A DNA stretch of 64,000 nt, from assembly GCA_013399015.1 (NCBI GenBank), contig VWZX01010273.1, positions 7,577,385-7,641,384 on the forward strand. Reading direction: 5' to 3'. The notes beneath the pieces were generated by a model. That model did not search any database. It worked only from the letters and a program-made list of their open reading frames with translations, and was not told where the DNA came from. A program made the position numbers and the translations under genes. The stretch is from Galbula dea (taxonomy: Eukaryota; Chordata; Aves; Piciformes; Galbulidae). Below are positions 1-11,396 of this stretch, one piece after another (the first letter of the stretch is position 1; every line of letters starts with the position of its first letter).

Positions 1-1489
1 GCTTTCATCTAGCTGCTTGGAATTACTGGTCTATGTCCAGCTGCTGTTTGGCTTTCAGCCTCAGTTTCACTGACTCTGGAAGAGCACAGAGCTATTACTC
101 ACCCTGAGGTGAGATAAAGGCAAAGCAACTGATCCTGATTTACATGGAGAGTTCTCTTTAGCTGGATGACTGTATGCCAACAGACAATTATGATCTCAAT
201 GATGGTCTCCAAAATCCAGGATTTGAGATGCAGAGAACACAAGGTCAAAGCAAAGCAACCTCACACTACTCAGAAGAGCTCCAGAATGAGAAGGGAGAAC
301 ATTCCTGAACCTAGAACCACAGTTCCAGTACTCAAGCTACAGCCAGAAAGATGAACCAAAGGAAATCCTACCTCATTTTGCAAGGTGCTTACCAACTTAG
401 ATAAAACTGCAAAAGAAGTTCCCCTCTCCAGTGAAAAAAACATGCATCAAACACTAAGTCCAGACTCACCCCTAAGAGAAATTCTGGCAGGGACTAGGAA
501 CAAAATACAGTATAAAGTTTAGTTCTCACTGCAGCTGCAGCTTGGGGCAGAAGAGTAACAAGCACACACTGATTTCCCTGCTATATCCTTAAAAGGAGAG
601 TAATTACACACAAAAGTCATTAAGCAAGGCTAAGTCAGGCTAAGTGCAGGGCAAAATCACAGGCCTGGAACAACATGAATCAGAAAGCCAAGCCAGGCCA
701 ATAAATGCTGTGGCAAGGAAGAACCTTCAAGACCACTGGAACCAGGAGCAGATAAGCCAAGCTACCTAGTTTACTTCTCTTGCCCTGCAATAACCTGATG
801 GGTAACTCCACTCACCACCATTTCTCCCACCCATTACCTATCAGGAATGGAGGGAAGGGGACAAAACACTCCAGCTGGACAGTGGACTGACAGGATAGGT
901 CCTTAACAGACAGGACACCATACTGGAAGACTCTGGTGAAGTGCAAACACCACAGCTGAAACAGTTTCATTTGCTGCCACTCTCTCCTTCCCTCTTTATG
1001 GCTACACAGGTAGTTAATTCACCTTGGCAGCAAGGGACAAATAACTCCACTGTGGGGAAAGGACAAGAGTTTTACTCCTTGTAAGCATCCAACTCATGTA
1101 AGCCACCACACTGCTCTCCTGCATTTGGAATTCCTACCTGGATTGCAATTCAGATGTTGAAAGGAGTGGTCTGGCTTCCAGATCTGCTTGTTCAATAAGA
1201 GATCAGAGTGCAAAAGGGCATGTGCCAAGGCTCAAGCTAAAGATGCAAAGCTTTTTGGGCAGGCTGGAATTATTTCCGAATTGAAGAAGAAACAACTTAG
1301 AAACTGACTGGATTCAATCATTTCTGAAGTACAAATAAAAGAGCAAGCACAGTTACCAATCCCACCCATGACACTGTGTTTTCTCTCCCCTCCCCTCTTC
1401 CATACAACTGCCCAGTCTGTACCAGCTTGCCAGGATGAGTGTCCCAAATCTGCTGCAGAGAACACAAGAGAGGAAGCAGTAAGGGCAAT
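1..1489. other. Downstream flank of PPP6R3, no gene seen
   Basis: No exon-like coding stretch, RNA gene or clear repeat was recognised here. The short open frames at 166-354 (+) and 1,232-1,531 (-) resemble no family and have no splice context. The next gene in the conserved vertebrate order, galanin (GAL), would lie further left, outside the window. That placement is inferred from human gene order. Confidence 0.5.
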
Positions 1490-2974
1490 GCCATTACCCA
1501 CGTGGTTTTCTTTTATTATTTCTGTATGCACTGTAATGGTTTAGGCACATTGCTTGGGATGCCTTCTAAAAGAACTCATTGGCCATTGTTGAGAGTATCC
1601 TTTTGGCTTTAAATACTGGTCAGGAAAAGAAATGATGTAAAAAAGAAATGGATAGAACTAGTACAGAAACAAAACTGGATTTGCATCTAAAAGTGCAGGA
1701 GGTGAAGTACTTTAACCCTTTCACCAGACAATGGTGGCAATATACAGAATATTGCTTCTGTTTGTTTGAGAAGGCTGTTGGAATTTTACACTGACATAGA
1801 AAATTATAAATTACACAGAATTAGTTTCCATAATCACTATATATATATACACAAACCAGCTGCCAAAAAAACTGGTTTCAAACATACAAATGAAAAGCCT
1901 CACACAGATCAGTACAGTGAAAGTAACAATTAACATGCTCTGCTGCCAAAAATCTGTATTAAAAACACTAGATACTTGAAAAATGCCTGTGCTGGAATCC
2001 CATGAGCAGCACAGGCATTTCATTTACTTGAGTTGTCTAAAAGGATGATAGCATTTGAAATAGGCAGATTGTTCTCAACTGTTCCATTGGGTAATGCTTG
2101 GTGGGAAACTAAATCTTGGTGAATGGGTTAAAAAAAGGCAGGTGAATCACTTAAATACAGCAAAGCCATGTGTACTTCAAAGATTCTAGTGTTTCACCTG
2201 GAAGGTATTGTTTCAAGCAAACAAGACTTAACAGAACATATGGCTTTACAGTAACATCAATTTGTCAACTAAGTTGTAGCAATAAATACTTAAAATCTCT
2301 ACCAATAGACTTACATTTTTTTTTGATCTGTTTTAAACAATACAGAAAACAATTACCAATTAAAAAACCTGTTGTAAAATGCCAAACACCAAAAAAGTCC
2401 TTATTTAAATCACTTTTGTAAGCTAAAACAATCAAAAGAACATTGATAGGGCAATTTCAGTTTCAGAAGAAACATGAATTCATTTTTTTGTTTGTTTTGG
2501 TTTTTTTTTTTCCTTCTTTTTCTTTTTTTACAAGGTGAAAAATGTATGAAAACTGCTAAATACTTTGGTCACACTAATTGTCAAATAGTTATGTCTCAAA
2601 TACATTAGATTTGTGTATTCACTTCTTTATAAAACTATTCTTACAGCCATTTGAACTCTAGTAACACTACTGTCATCATTCCATGGGCAGCAGGATCTTA
2701 TCTCACAGGCCACCCATTCTTTAGAACAATACAATATAAACATAAGCAAAAATTCTTGGTATTTCTCACTGTGCAATATTTTTTTTTTTTTACACTTAGG
2801 AATTTCTGTACAATGTCTTAAAATCTAGAATATAAAGGTTGCTGGTCCTGATCCCTTGTGAAATTAGTGCAGCAGTGACTGGCTTCAACAGGGTCTAGAT
2901 GAAATCCTCAAGAAACACTCAAACCACCTGGATATCAGTTCATTTTCTTCAGCCAAGGTAGTGGACATCACGTA
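1490..2974 (-). other. PPP6R3: PPP6R3 3'UTR
   Basis: This is the untranslated part of the last exon, running from the stop codon to the inferred cleavage site. It is AT-rich, with a long A-rich tract in the mRNA sense (2,480-2,531) and a TA/CA dinucleotide run near 1,838-1,853. The only canonical AATAAA I found on this strand lies at 1,512-1,517. The region just past it is rich in T and GT on the minus strand, as expected downstream of a cleavage site. The exact end is inferred; a longer or shorter UTR is possible. Confidence 0.6.
1512..1517 (-). terminator. PPP6R3: Candidate polyadenylation signal of PPP6R3
   Basis: AATAAA on the minus strand, about 1.46 kb after the stop codon. Cleavage would be expected 10-30 nt further on, near 1,485-1,500. 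A pyrimidine- and GT-rich stretch follows at about 1,450-1,475, read on the minus strand. Confidence 0.6.
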
Positions 2975-3026
2975 TCATACAGGGCCATTAACAGATGCCT
3001 CTCCTAAATGGGTGTGTTGATCAGTC
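2975..3026 (-). CDS. PPP6R3: PPP6R3 coding exon 22 (last), residues 857-873 and stop
   Basis: The exon starts after a CTTAG acceptor with the last base of the split Arg codon. It reads TDQHTHLGEASVNGPV, then TGA at 2,975-2,977. The ending ASVNGPV fits the C-terminus of vertebrate PPP6R3 and fixes the paralogue and the stop. The coding part is 52 nt; the rest of the exon is 3'UTR. Confidence 0.93.
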
Positions 3027-6000
3027 CTAAGAGGCCAAAAAAGAAAGATCTAAGTATACAATGAACAAGAAAGGTCCAAACCAAAGAACACCTCCCCCCC
3101 AAAAATCCCCAACACCCCCAGATCATGTGTAGCATGACCAGAGACAAAGAGAGGAAACACAAGCCACTAACATGCTCATCCCATTTGTTTCCTGAGTCCT
3201 TATGGCCTAATTAAGCATAGCACTTTAATTAACTGAGCACACCATTGAGAAGTGGCTGATCTTTATTAACTGAGCTACTAAGTGATCCCTACAGATGTGG
3301 TATCTCCCCAGGAGACTCACTAATAAAAAGCACACTTCTGACACTTCTCCAAACCTTGTTGTGTGAGGCAAAATGTGCTATCAGGGAGCATTTAAGGTTT
3401 CACTTGAAAGTAAGCAGCTAAGACAACAGGAAAAACAACAGTGGCTTAAAAGCAAGCCAGAAAAGGCTTCTGTTACTAATCTAATCTACAAACTGCCATT
3501 GCACAAATCCTTTGAATGTCAGCCCATTAGCATGAGAAGTTCAGGGAGTACAGAGGAAAACAAGGAGCAAACCTGCACAAGGGAAAACAGCAACAGCAGA
3601 TAAATTTCTAGGTAAGAAGCTGAGTGCAAACGTGGGCTCTATGGCTCTGGACACAGGGCAAATCAGCAGTGCATGAGAATGTGGCAAGGAGCAAAGGCAA
3701 AACCTCTCAACTTCCATTCAGTGCAAGTCTACTAAATACAGTTGAAGATGACCTTAAAGAATATAAATACCATTTGGAACTGCACATGAGAAAAGTTACC
3801 TGTAACTCCTGTTCTCTGCTGGTGTACATCACAGAGAAGCCACTCTGGGTCCGTGCTCTACATGCACATGACCAGCAGGAGTCCCCTAGCTAAGTCTTTG
3901 GCTGCTAAGCTCTAAAAACACTTTTTAAAAGAACATATGTACACATTAGACAAGAGACAGACAGCACTAGACTAAAGTAAACACTACAGAGAGAAACCTG
4001 GAAGGCAAGAAACAAGGACTGCCCTGACAGCAGTCCCAGTCTGCACAGCAGCACGTCACTTGCTAACTGGGAAACTGTCCCTGACAGAACAGGGCTCCTA
4101 GCAGAGACTCCTCCTGCTAGCCACCAGCCAAAGACCTACCTAGGGGACTCCTCCCACTAGTCAGCCATGCATGGAGCCCCAAAAGCACAACTGTGTTGAT
4201 CTTGGTGTTTTAGACTGCGCTTTTAGGAGGATCTGCTGTGACAGGCACCTTTAGAGAAAGCACCGAGCTCTGCTGAAGCCACCTGGCTTCTGTAAAGGAG
4301 TTCCTTGAGGTTTCCTGCAGCTCAAAAGCAATCCAACTGCTAGCTCTGAGAGCCCTCTGTTGGTTCAGCTAAGTATCTTTACTCAAAAGGCAATCAGCTA
4401 GTACCCAAAGGCTTCTTCCCTCCAATTTAATGCTTATCAGCATTAAAAACATTGTCTGGATAAAAATAGCCAGCACCTCCAGATAAAGAGGTGGCCATGA
4501 AAGAATTAAGTGGACAGTGTTGTTTTTTTTCTGATTAGAATCCACTTCTTGATTCACTCTGTGGGTTTGATGCAGAGTAGAATGTTTTGGCTTACAGGAA
4601 AAGCTAGCAAGGTGTTGGTGTAACACCCAGTACCAAAGGGGTAAGAGCTACTAGGCTCAGAGAACCTCAAAAAGAATCCAAAGCTGTCAAACATGCTTGC
4701 ACCTTTGAGACTGCACAGAGTGGAGTCAGAGCATGTGGTAGAGTTCTGGGTTGTCTGTTGAGCTACACTCTAAATCTTTGCTTACAAAAGCATTTCAGTT
4801 TTGTCTTCACTGGAAAGCTAGATATATAATACAGCATCCACAAAATCTTAATTATTACTACTTTCACAGGACTTGTGTGAGAAATACTACATCTCTCTAC
4901 AAGAAGAGTTTAAACTCTATTAAAGACAGACCAGCTTTTCAACTAATAAACCAACTGGTTAAATACAGATTCAGAAAATACACTTGTGAATATACATATC
5001 TATATTCTGAATTCTGATTTACATTGCAAGGAAAAAGTGACTCCTAGAATTGCCTTGAACTAAGCAAAATCCTCCCACACTGAATATTCTCAGCTCCCCA
5101 ACAAGAAGGCAGCATGCCCAGCTCTGACCCCCCCCCAGGCTCTGCCCTGCAGGAAGAGGAGCAGATCCTACAGATTACTCAGGGTTTAGTATGCACACAC
5201 TTAGGTTTTCCTTTTACAAGGGTTTTCTTAGAGACAGCACAGTTCCTCTGGGCATCCCTGAGTTACATCTAAAAAGGAAAGAGCAGCATACCACCATTTG
5301 CCTTAACATCAAGAATCAAGCCTCTGGGATTGTACCTGCTGTTCAACAAGCCATGAGCTCTGCTAGGAAACCAGTCCAATCTTGCTAGATTTTAAAGTAT
5401 TTATGAATACCTAAGTTTCAAAGCAAGGTCTTCACTGAATGCTGCCTTCAAGAGTGGAAATCATCTCAACTCCTTTAAGCTCTTCACTGTTTCAGGCTTT
5501 TAAGGCAACGATGAATCCTGCTGTGACTAAGGTCTAGACCAGCTCAGTGTGAAATGTGCATGAAGCATTTGTTTCAGTAAAGCCTTACTAGACAGTTGAC
5601 TGGGTATGTTTCCATACCACTGTAACTTGTGAGGCAAAACAACTCCCCAAACATCTACTTCCACCAGGAAATGAAACAGAACCAATACTGCCAAAGGCCT
5701 TTCTCCTGCAGAAAGCAGCACTACCTGACAACTTAAGAGAAAAATGCATGCAAGAGTAGCTTCCTCTGTTTGACAGTGGCCCCTCAGAATTGTATCCTGA
5801 ATTACTGTTCCCCAAGACTGCACTAGTAGCCAAGCTGGCCTGAAGAAAAGCTGATCTTTTCTTTCCTCCAATATGGACACTGGGCAACCCAGGCTGCTCT
5901 GTATTTCAGACAGGATTTGTTTGAAACTAATTAAGTACTTTGAAAAAAAATCTTCAAATATTCAGGTTAATACCTGATGAAGTCAAGGGAGCAAAGAGTA

Positions 6001-6469
6001 ACTGATTCATAATCAAACAAGCATGGCTTATGGCACCATTTCCTTTCTGTACAACTGCAAGAGTGGGCTCTCCCCAGGCTGCTCTGCAGTACAGAATACA
6101 GAACAGCAGACCTAAGCTATGTAAATATTCAGGACAAAGTCAAACTTAAGTCTCTCAATATTTTTTTTACCATCATTTTTGTAATGTAAGAACACATTAC
6201 AAAGAATAACTTGTCAGATTATTCTTTGAAGAATATCACTCTTCTAACACATCACAAAACAGAACAGGGATATTGACACCTCCCTGCAAGACAAATATAA
6301 CTCAAGAGTCTTAGAAGCAACAGAGAATAGAACTTGTGAGAGTTTTATGAACCATTTGCAAGCACATGTTTAGACTGATCTAAAGAGATGAATGAGTTCA
6401 ACTCAATCATAGCAGAAAAACATGCAAGCTCCTCTTTAGAGGATTAAAAGCATCCTTGAATTCAGTTAC
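3027..6469 (-). other. PPP6R3: PPP6R3 last intron (3.4 kb)
   Basis: This intron lies between the last two coding exons. Its one notable structure is the imperfect inverted repeat with arms at 3,854-3,904 and 4,125-4,177, listed separately. A run of C lies near 5,131-5,138. The antisense and sense open frames in it (for example 5,527-5,880, 117 codons) look like chance frames, with no recognisable domain. Confidence 0.85.
3854..4177. repeat. Imperfect inverted repeat in the last PPP6R3 intron
   Basis: Positions 3,872-3,904 are nearly the reverse complement of 4,125-4,160. Both arms share the core TAGGGGACTCCT and its flank CAGCCAAAGAC when read in the sense of the right arm. Weaker similarity extends outward to about 3,854 and 4,177. 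The spacer is about 220 bp. The transcript could fold into a long hairpin. It may be an old palindromic DNA-transposon remnant (MITE-like), but I cannot name a family and see no target-site duplication. Confidence 0.65.
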
Positions 6470-6592
6470 CTCTGTTCTGGACTGTTGTTGGTAGGCTGCA
6501 GAGCTAGAGGAGATTCTTCTGCAACTTCTGCATTCTCTTCTACTACATATTTACAAGAAGAATCCTGGGAGGTAGACAATTTTCCTTCCTCA
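6470..6592 (-). CDS. PPP6R3: PPP6R3 coding exon 21, residues 816-856
   Basis: The exon is 123 nt, with acceptor TTTAAG and donor AG|GTAACT. It begins SEEGKLSTSQDSSCKYVVEE and ends NNSPEQR, part of the acidic, low-complexity tail. Because it begins and ends in the same phase, skipping it would still join exon 20 to exon 22 in frame and leave an Arg codon. It could therefore be a cassette exon; that is inference. Confidence 0.93.
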
Positions 6593-7596
6593 CTTAAAAA
6601 AAGAAAAAAGAAAGGAAAAAATGTTATTGAAGTTTACTCCTAAGGAAATTTCAGGCAACAGGAGCAAACTGGGGAACAGGTCCAAAGTTCACATGCAAAT
6701 GGGGTTTAATTCATGATTGCAGCATGAAGATCAAGCACATGGCTCTAGACTTCACAAACACCTAATAATGCACCAGTGTTTACAGCCATTACAACTTGAC
6801 TGGATACAAAAGGTAAGAAACAGTGATTACAAATCAGATCAGAAAGGAAATAAGGAATGTGTGATGCCTGGAGTGGGAAGAAGAACAGTGATGATCCTTT
6901 GCCATACATACCGATAGGATTTCAAGACTCTGAAGCCAGAAGTATGCAAAAATGGAAGAAAGTATAAGAGAAATTCAAGATTCCCTCAGAAACTGCCATT
7001 AAGAAAGTCTGTCCATGAAACATAGCAGCAGAATCAACTCCTCATCTTTATTAACCTCCCTAATAACTGCACAGTGAAATAAGACACATGAGTTATGCAG
7101 AAGTAAGGCTACAGCCCAATCTATTCATGAACCTCCTCTAGGAGACAAAGCCATAGTGTACTGCTTTGTCACTGGCCTCTCACTATCTAAGACATTAGGA
7201 CATAACCAGGCAGCCTCAGAAGTCATTAGCAAACATACATTTGTGTTTTGCCTATAAATCAAAGCTTTTCTGCTTCTCTATTTCACCCTCTCCCCCCTCA
7301 GCCACACCATTATGAGTGTACTAAAACACAAGTCTGACAACATACCTCCAAGAAATGGTTATAAGGTAGCTCTGGAGAGGAAACAAACATCAATCTTACA
7401 CCTCTGTGGCAATACATTTATTTAGGCAAGAAGTAAGGAACATTTTAAGGGCACTCTGCTGATTTTTCTTCTTGTTCTTACAGTTCTCTTTTCAATGGAC
7501 CCTTTAAATTTCAATTAATTTGTCTCTTTCCTCCCATTCCTCTTTATATCTGCAAAGCCTGTAAAAATACTGCTTTTTGCACTGCAACCTCTCATC

Positions 7597-7760
7597 AAGA
7601 GGGTGGTGAGGCACTGGAACAGGTTGCCCAGAGAGGCTGAGGCTGCCCCAATCCTGGCAGTCTTCAGGGCCAGGCTGGATGTGGCCCTGGGCAACCTGGT
7701 CTAGTGGGTGGCATCCCTGCCCATGGCCTCTTCCAACCTGGGACATTCTAGGATTCTAAG
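7597..7760 (+). mobile_element. CR1 LINE fragment, 5'-truncated 3' end
   Basis: The stretch reads through the typical CR1 3' region: GTGGTGAGGCACTGGAACAG, then TTGCCCAGAGAGGCTG, a GGCCAGGCTGGATG segment, TTCCAACCTGGGA, and the terminal ATTCTAGGATTCTA octamer-like repeat. CR1 elements usually end in short ATTCTRTG repeats rather than poly(A), and insert 5'-truncated. It lies in a PPP6R3 intron in antisense orientation and is the best-preserved copy in the gene. Confidence 0.9.
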
Positions 7761-8289
7761 ATCCATTTTTCCCCACCTGCCCTCCCCACCTCATTTGCCT
7801 TGATACTCTCTGTTCACAGTAAAATAGTTGTCACTATCACCACCAGAACTGGTCTCCTAATTCTCTTTTTCCAAAAGGGGCAGTCTTGTCCTCTGCAGCT
7901 CTCATTCACTACTGTGCCTATGATGCTTCACCTCCCCTCACCACTCACTTCAACACCAGCAACTTTCTACTGGCAGAAACATCCACTTTCCCACATACAC
8001 ACAGGCCAGAGCAGGACCTCCTCTTGCTCCTCTAATTGTCCCTTATCTAGACTTTTTTTTCCAGCACTGTTTTTGATATTTATTCCAAAGGAAATGCTAC
8101 TTTTCTCTCCCATTTGTTGTTTTGATGTATTTCAAAGTTAGGTTAAAGAAAACTATGTGAGCATTGGCTCAGTTTGAGGTCACACAACTTGATCAAAGCT
8201 TCCAATATTGAAGACCTCACCTTTCAGCTTCTTTATATCTTTCCTTTACCTCCCCTTTCCAAATCAAGATCCCAGATCCCCCCCACTGC

Positions 8290-8408
8290 TAGAGGTTTTC
8301 AAGATGCAATTGAAAAAAGAGTGCTAGACAATTTCATCTAGGCTTCCTTTCCCACAGAAAGCTGGATCTTTTGACATCCCTTCTGACCTGGGTCAGTCTA
8401 TGATATTC
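8290..8408 (+). mobile_element. Degenerate CR1 LINE fragment
   Basis: It keeps the order seen in CR1 3' ends: GAGGTTTTCAAGATGCAATT, a middle part with GTGCTAGACAATTTCATCTA, CATCCCTTCTGACCTGGGTC, and a closing TCTATGATATTCT. It is more diverged than the copy 0.5 kb away, so probably an older, independent insertion. Confidence 0.7.
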
Positions 8409-9794
8409 TCCTCCCTCTGCACCTGTGTGTCCCTTTAACTGCAACAATTGATGTGTTTATCCCCAGCCCAAACAGATAGTGCCAGGAAGGCAGGCAGGAA
8501 CTGCCACCACATGCTGTTCTGGTTTTGGACCAGTAGCAGAAGCTACAGCACTATAAAGTGTGTATGAACTAAAGCAGTTTAAGGAGAAGTGTAAGAACAC
8601 CATGATTCAACTGTAAACATGTAAGACAACAAGAATGCAGACCATATAAAAGCATTCTCTAAAAGACAGAATAAACTGGAAAGCAGATGCATCAGTTACC
8701 AAGTCAGCAAGGCACTATGCTCCCATGCCACCAAGTCCCAATCCTCCTCTAAACTGCTTTGCTACAACTCAGAAATCAAATGGTATTTGTTAGAGAAGAG
8801 CTCTGCAGCCATAAATGCACCCTCCTCCAGACTGGAAAACATCAGAAGTTAAGTCATGTGCCAAAAGAGATCAGAGTAGTTATTTATTGCTTCAATAATC
8901 AACAGGAGAAAGTCAAAGGAATTTAGATGAAGGACAGTGTAACACTGGGAAGTTGGGTTTTTTACTGAAAAGGAGAGGAATGTTTTTTTTTTAAAGCAAC
9001 TTCCAAGCCATATGGATGATTTCTTTTCAATTTTTAAAGCTAGCACAGGGTCAGATACTAGGAAATTATTCCAGAAGAATGAGAAGAGGGCTGCATGCCA
9101 AAATGCTAGTAGAATGGTTTGATTTGTTCAAATTGAGGAGGAGAGGAAAAACCACATCAGCTTCAATTAATGAAGGATCACAATGTTGATCCATGTTACA
9201 TGGAATCTACCTACACTGTAAGACAGTTATTCCTGAACTAAACACTTGGTATCAGAAGATACAAAATTAAGGAGTTTATTCTTCTGGTTATTCTAGAATT
9301 CCATGTGCCACCTGTAGACCAGCACAGATTTAACACCATCATCCAGCCCATCAACAGTAATCACCCACAGTGTCTGAGGAGTTACTCTCAAGAGCTGTGC
9401 CTGGATGGCATTCAACTTCTATCCTCCACCCTCCTGGAAGAAAGGGACAGAATTCCAATCCAAACCTAACAGTTCTGAGGAGAATTTAAGCAGCTTAGCT
9501 CTGCATGCAATTAACTGTACATTAAAAATGCACAAGGATGTGCATCAGGGGAAGAAGTTAGAGTCAGTCTCCCACTAACAACCTTCTACTGACATTAAGG
9601 CTTGCTAAGGAAAGTTGTGTGTTACAGGAACCATCTGGAAGTAAACTTCCCCTACAATTATTTTGGAAGAAGGTTTCTAGTTAAGGCCTCAGGAATTATC
9701 ACTTGCAAAGAACTATTCCTGATGCCAGTGAGAGTGTTCTATCAGCAGCACTTAGATCTGAGAAGGCTGGGAAGACCCCAAGAGGTATTCTCAC

Positions 9795-9945
9795 CTTTTG
9801 AACACAGCTGTTTCAGTTTTAGCATCCACAGTAAGGCTCAGTGTTTCCTTCATGCTGCCATTCATTACTGTTTCAGTTACCTTGTCTGCATTTTCTACAT
9901 CATCCTCTCCATCTGAGCTGGCCTCCATAGCAACACTTCCTGGGG
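9795..9945 (-). CDS. PPP6R3: PPP6R3 coding exon 20, residues 766-815
   Basis: The exon is 151 nt, with acceptor TCTAG and donor AG|GTGAGA. It reads TPGSVAMEASSDGEDDVENA and then DKVTETVMNGSMKETLSLTV, ending AKTETAVFK. This is a well-conserved block of the PPP6R3 C-terminal tail and a main reason to call R3 over its paralogues. The 149-bp intron before it (9,946-10,094) is the shortest in the gene. Confidence 0.95.
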
Positions 9946-10094
9946 CTAGACAGAGAGAGAAGTAGTTTAGTACATGCCTTCCCTCTATTTCATGAGCAAG
10001 CATCCAAGCCAATATAACCAGAATGGTATTGTTGCAGTTTTGGACACTTCTGGAATTCTTCCTTACAGGAAATTTGCCTTTGCAGTGTACTTAC

Positions 10095-10201
10095 TGTCTA
10101 GCTGTGTTGCAAGAGCAGTCACATTTGCACTCAAGGGATCAACTGGGTCTGTGTTTGTTTCCATTTCCACAGGAGAATTACTTCTTAAGGAATCTTTTGA
10201 G
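10095..10201 (-). CDS. PPP6R3: PPP6R3 coding exon 19, residues 730-765
   Basis: The exon is 107 nt, with acceptor TTGAAG and donor A|GTAAGT. It reads SSKDSLRSNSPVEMETNTDP, then a diverged stretch (VDPLSANVTALATQLD) before the next exon. The SNSPVEME segment contains a Ser-Pro that could be a phosphosite. The 1,041-bp intron before it (10,202-11,242) holds nothing I recognise. Confidence 0.92.
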
Positions 10202-11242
10202 CTTCAAATACAAAGTAAAAAAGCTTTAGAAACATTTCTAAATAGTAGAAAAAAAAGAGTTCTTAAAACAGTATTGCTACTTAGACATCAAAGCTGTAAG
10301 ACCCAGAACTCTACTGAAACTGAATGACAGCAAGTCTGGAGGAGTCTTGGGCCTAAACAGAAGTTTAGTAAAACAAAATCCACCAGAACAAAGGGAATCA
10401 AGTACACTTTGGGTGCTGGTTTTATTTACTTGTTTTATTTGGTTTGATCTAAAGTAGTAATGGCTATGTCCCTGATAAATAAGGCATTCTGCTATCAACT
10501 TACCTGCCTCCAGCATGAAACAAAACACTGTTTGATACTGGAAAGATCACACTTCTATATGCAAGCTGTTTAATGCCAAGACAGGTAACTGAAAGCCAGA
10601 TGTATAAAAGGAGAATCCTCTGGAGAAGGAATCACTTCTCAGCTGCTAGCATTTGGCAACTCAAAATTTACACCTGTATGATTAGGTACTTACACAGAGA
10701 ACTTCAGTTATTTCTTAACTAGAGTTCAACCCAAGAGAGGAAAGTGTCTCAGCCATTCTTAAAATAGCACCTAGCTGCCTAACCTGGGTATCACAGCTGG
10801 ATAACCATGGGAGTTCTCAAAACCAACTAAAAACTCCCTCAAGACAACACACAAAACACCCAAATCTGCTTGTTTAATAACATCCATAAAACTGAACCAC
10901 TGTAGACATCACATGACCTTGACATCCAGCAGTACATGTTCAACCCTTCACAGGGTTCAGGCTACACTTGTCAGAGACCAATATTAAAGTGCCTAAATAT
11001 TCTTCACAAACCTTCTAAACCAAGGACATGCTAGGATCCACCCATCCTACAAAGCCTGCTGTGAGGTAGAACATACAAAGAAATAGTGTTGTAACACACA
11101 GGGCCCTTTGGAGACTACACATCTTTTATTCTACCACTACCAACACAGCCCTGGGTAGAGATGGACTCCCCAAGGATCCCAAATGGCAACTGCCATTACA
11201 TTCAGCAGTAAGGAACATGCCCTGAATCACTGACATCCTTAC

Positions 11243-11396
11243 CTCAAAGAGGATGTGAACTCAGAAAAGGAAGCCCAGCCAGTTTCTTTTGCTGGCATAG
11301 GTTCTTCTGTGCTCCACACATCAGACCCAACAGAATCCAGATTGGCACCATGTGCAGTCTCCATGGGGACATCAAAGTTAGCTGACCAGTTTGGTG
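11243..11396 (-). CDS. PPP6R3: PPP6R3 coding exon 18, residues 679-729
   Basis: The exon is 154 nt, with acceptor TTTTTCAG and donor AG|GTAAGG. It reads PNWSANFDVPMETAHGANLD, then SVGSDVWSTEEPMPAKETGW and ASFSEFTSSL. Short aromatic islands (NWSANFDV, GWASFSEF) sit in an otherwise polar tail and may be binding motifs; that role is inferred. The intron before it (11,397-12,817, 1.4 kb) shows no gene or clear repeat. Confidence 0.95.

Larger units (their letters stand above)
6593..9794 (-). other. PPP6R3: PPP6R3 intron with two CR1 fragments (3.2 kb)
   Basis: The intron between coding exons 20 and 21. It contains the CR1 3' ends at 7,597-7,760 and 8,290-8,408, both on the plus strand and so antisense to the gene. 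The rest is AT-rich sequence with no coding exon or RNA gene that I can support. Confidence 0.85.
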
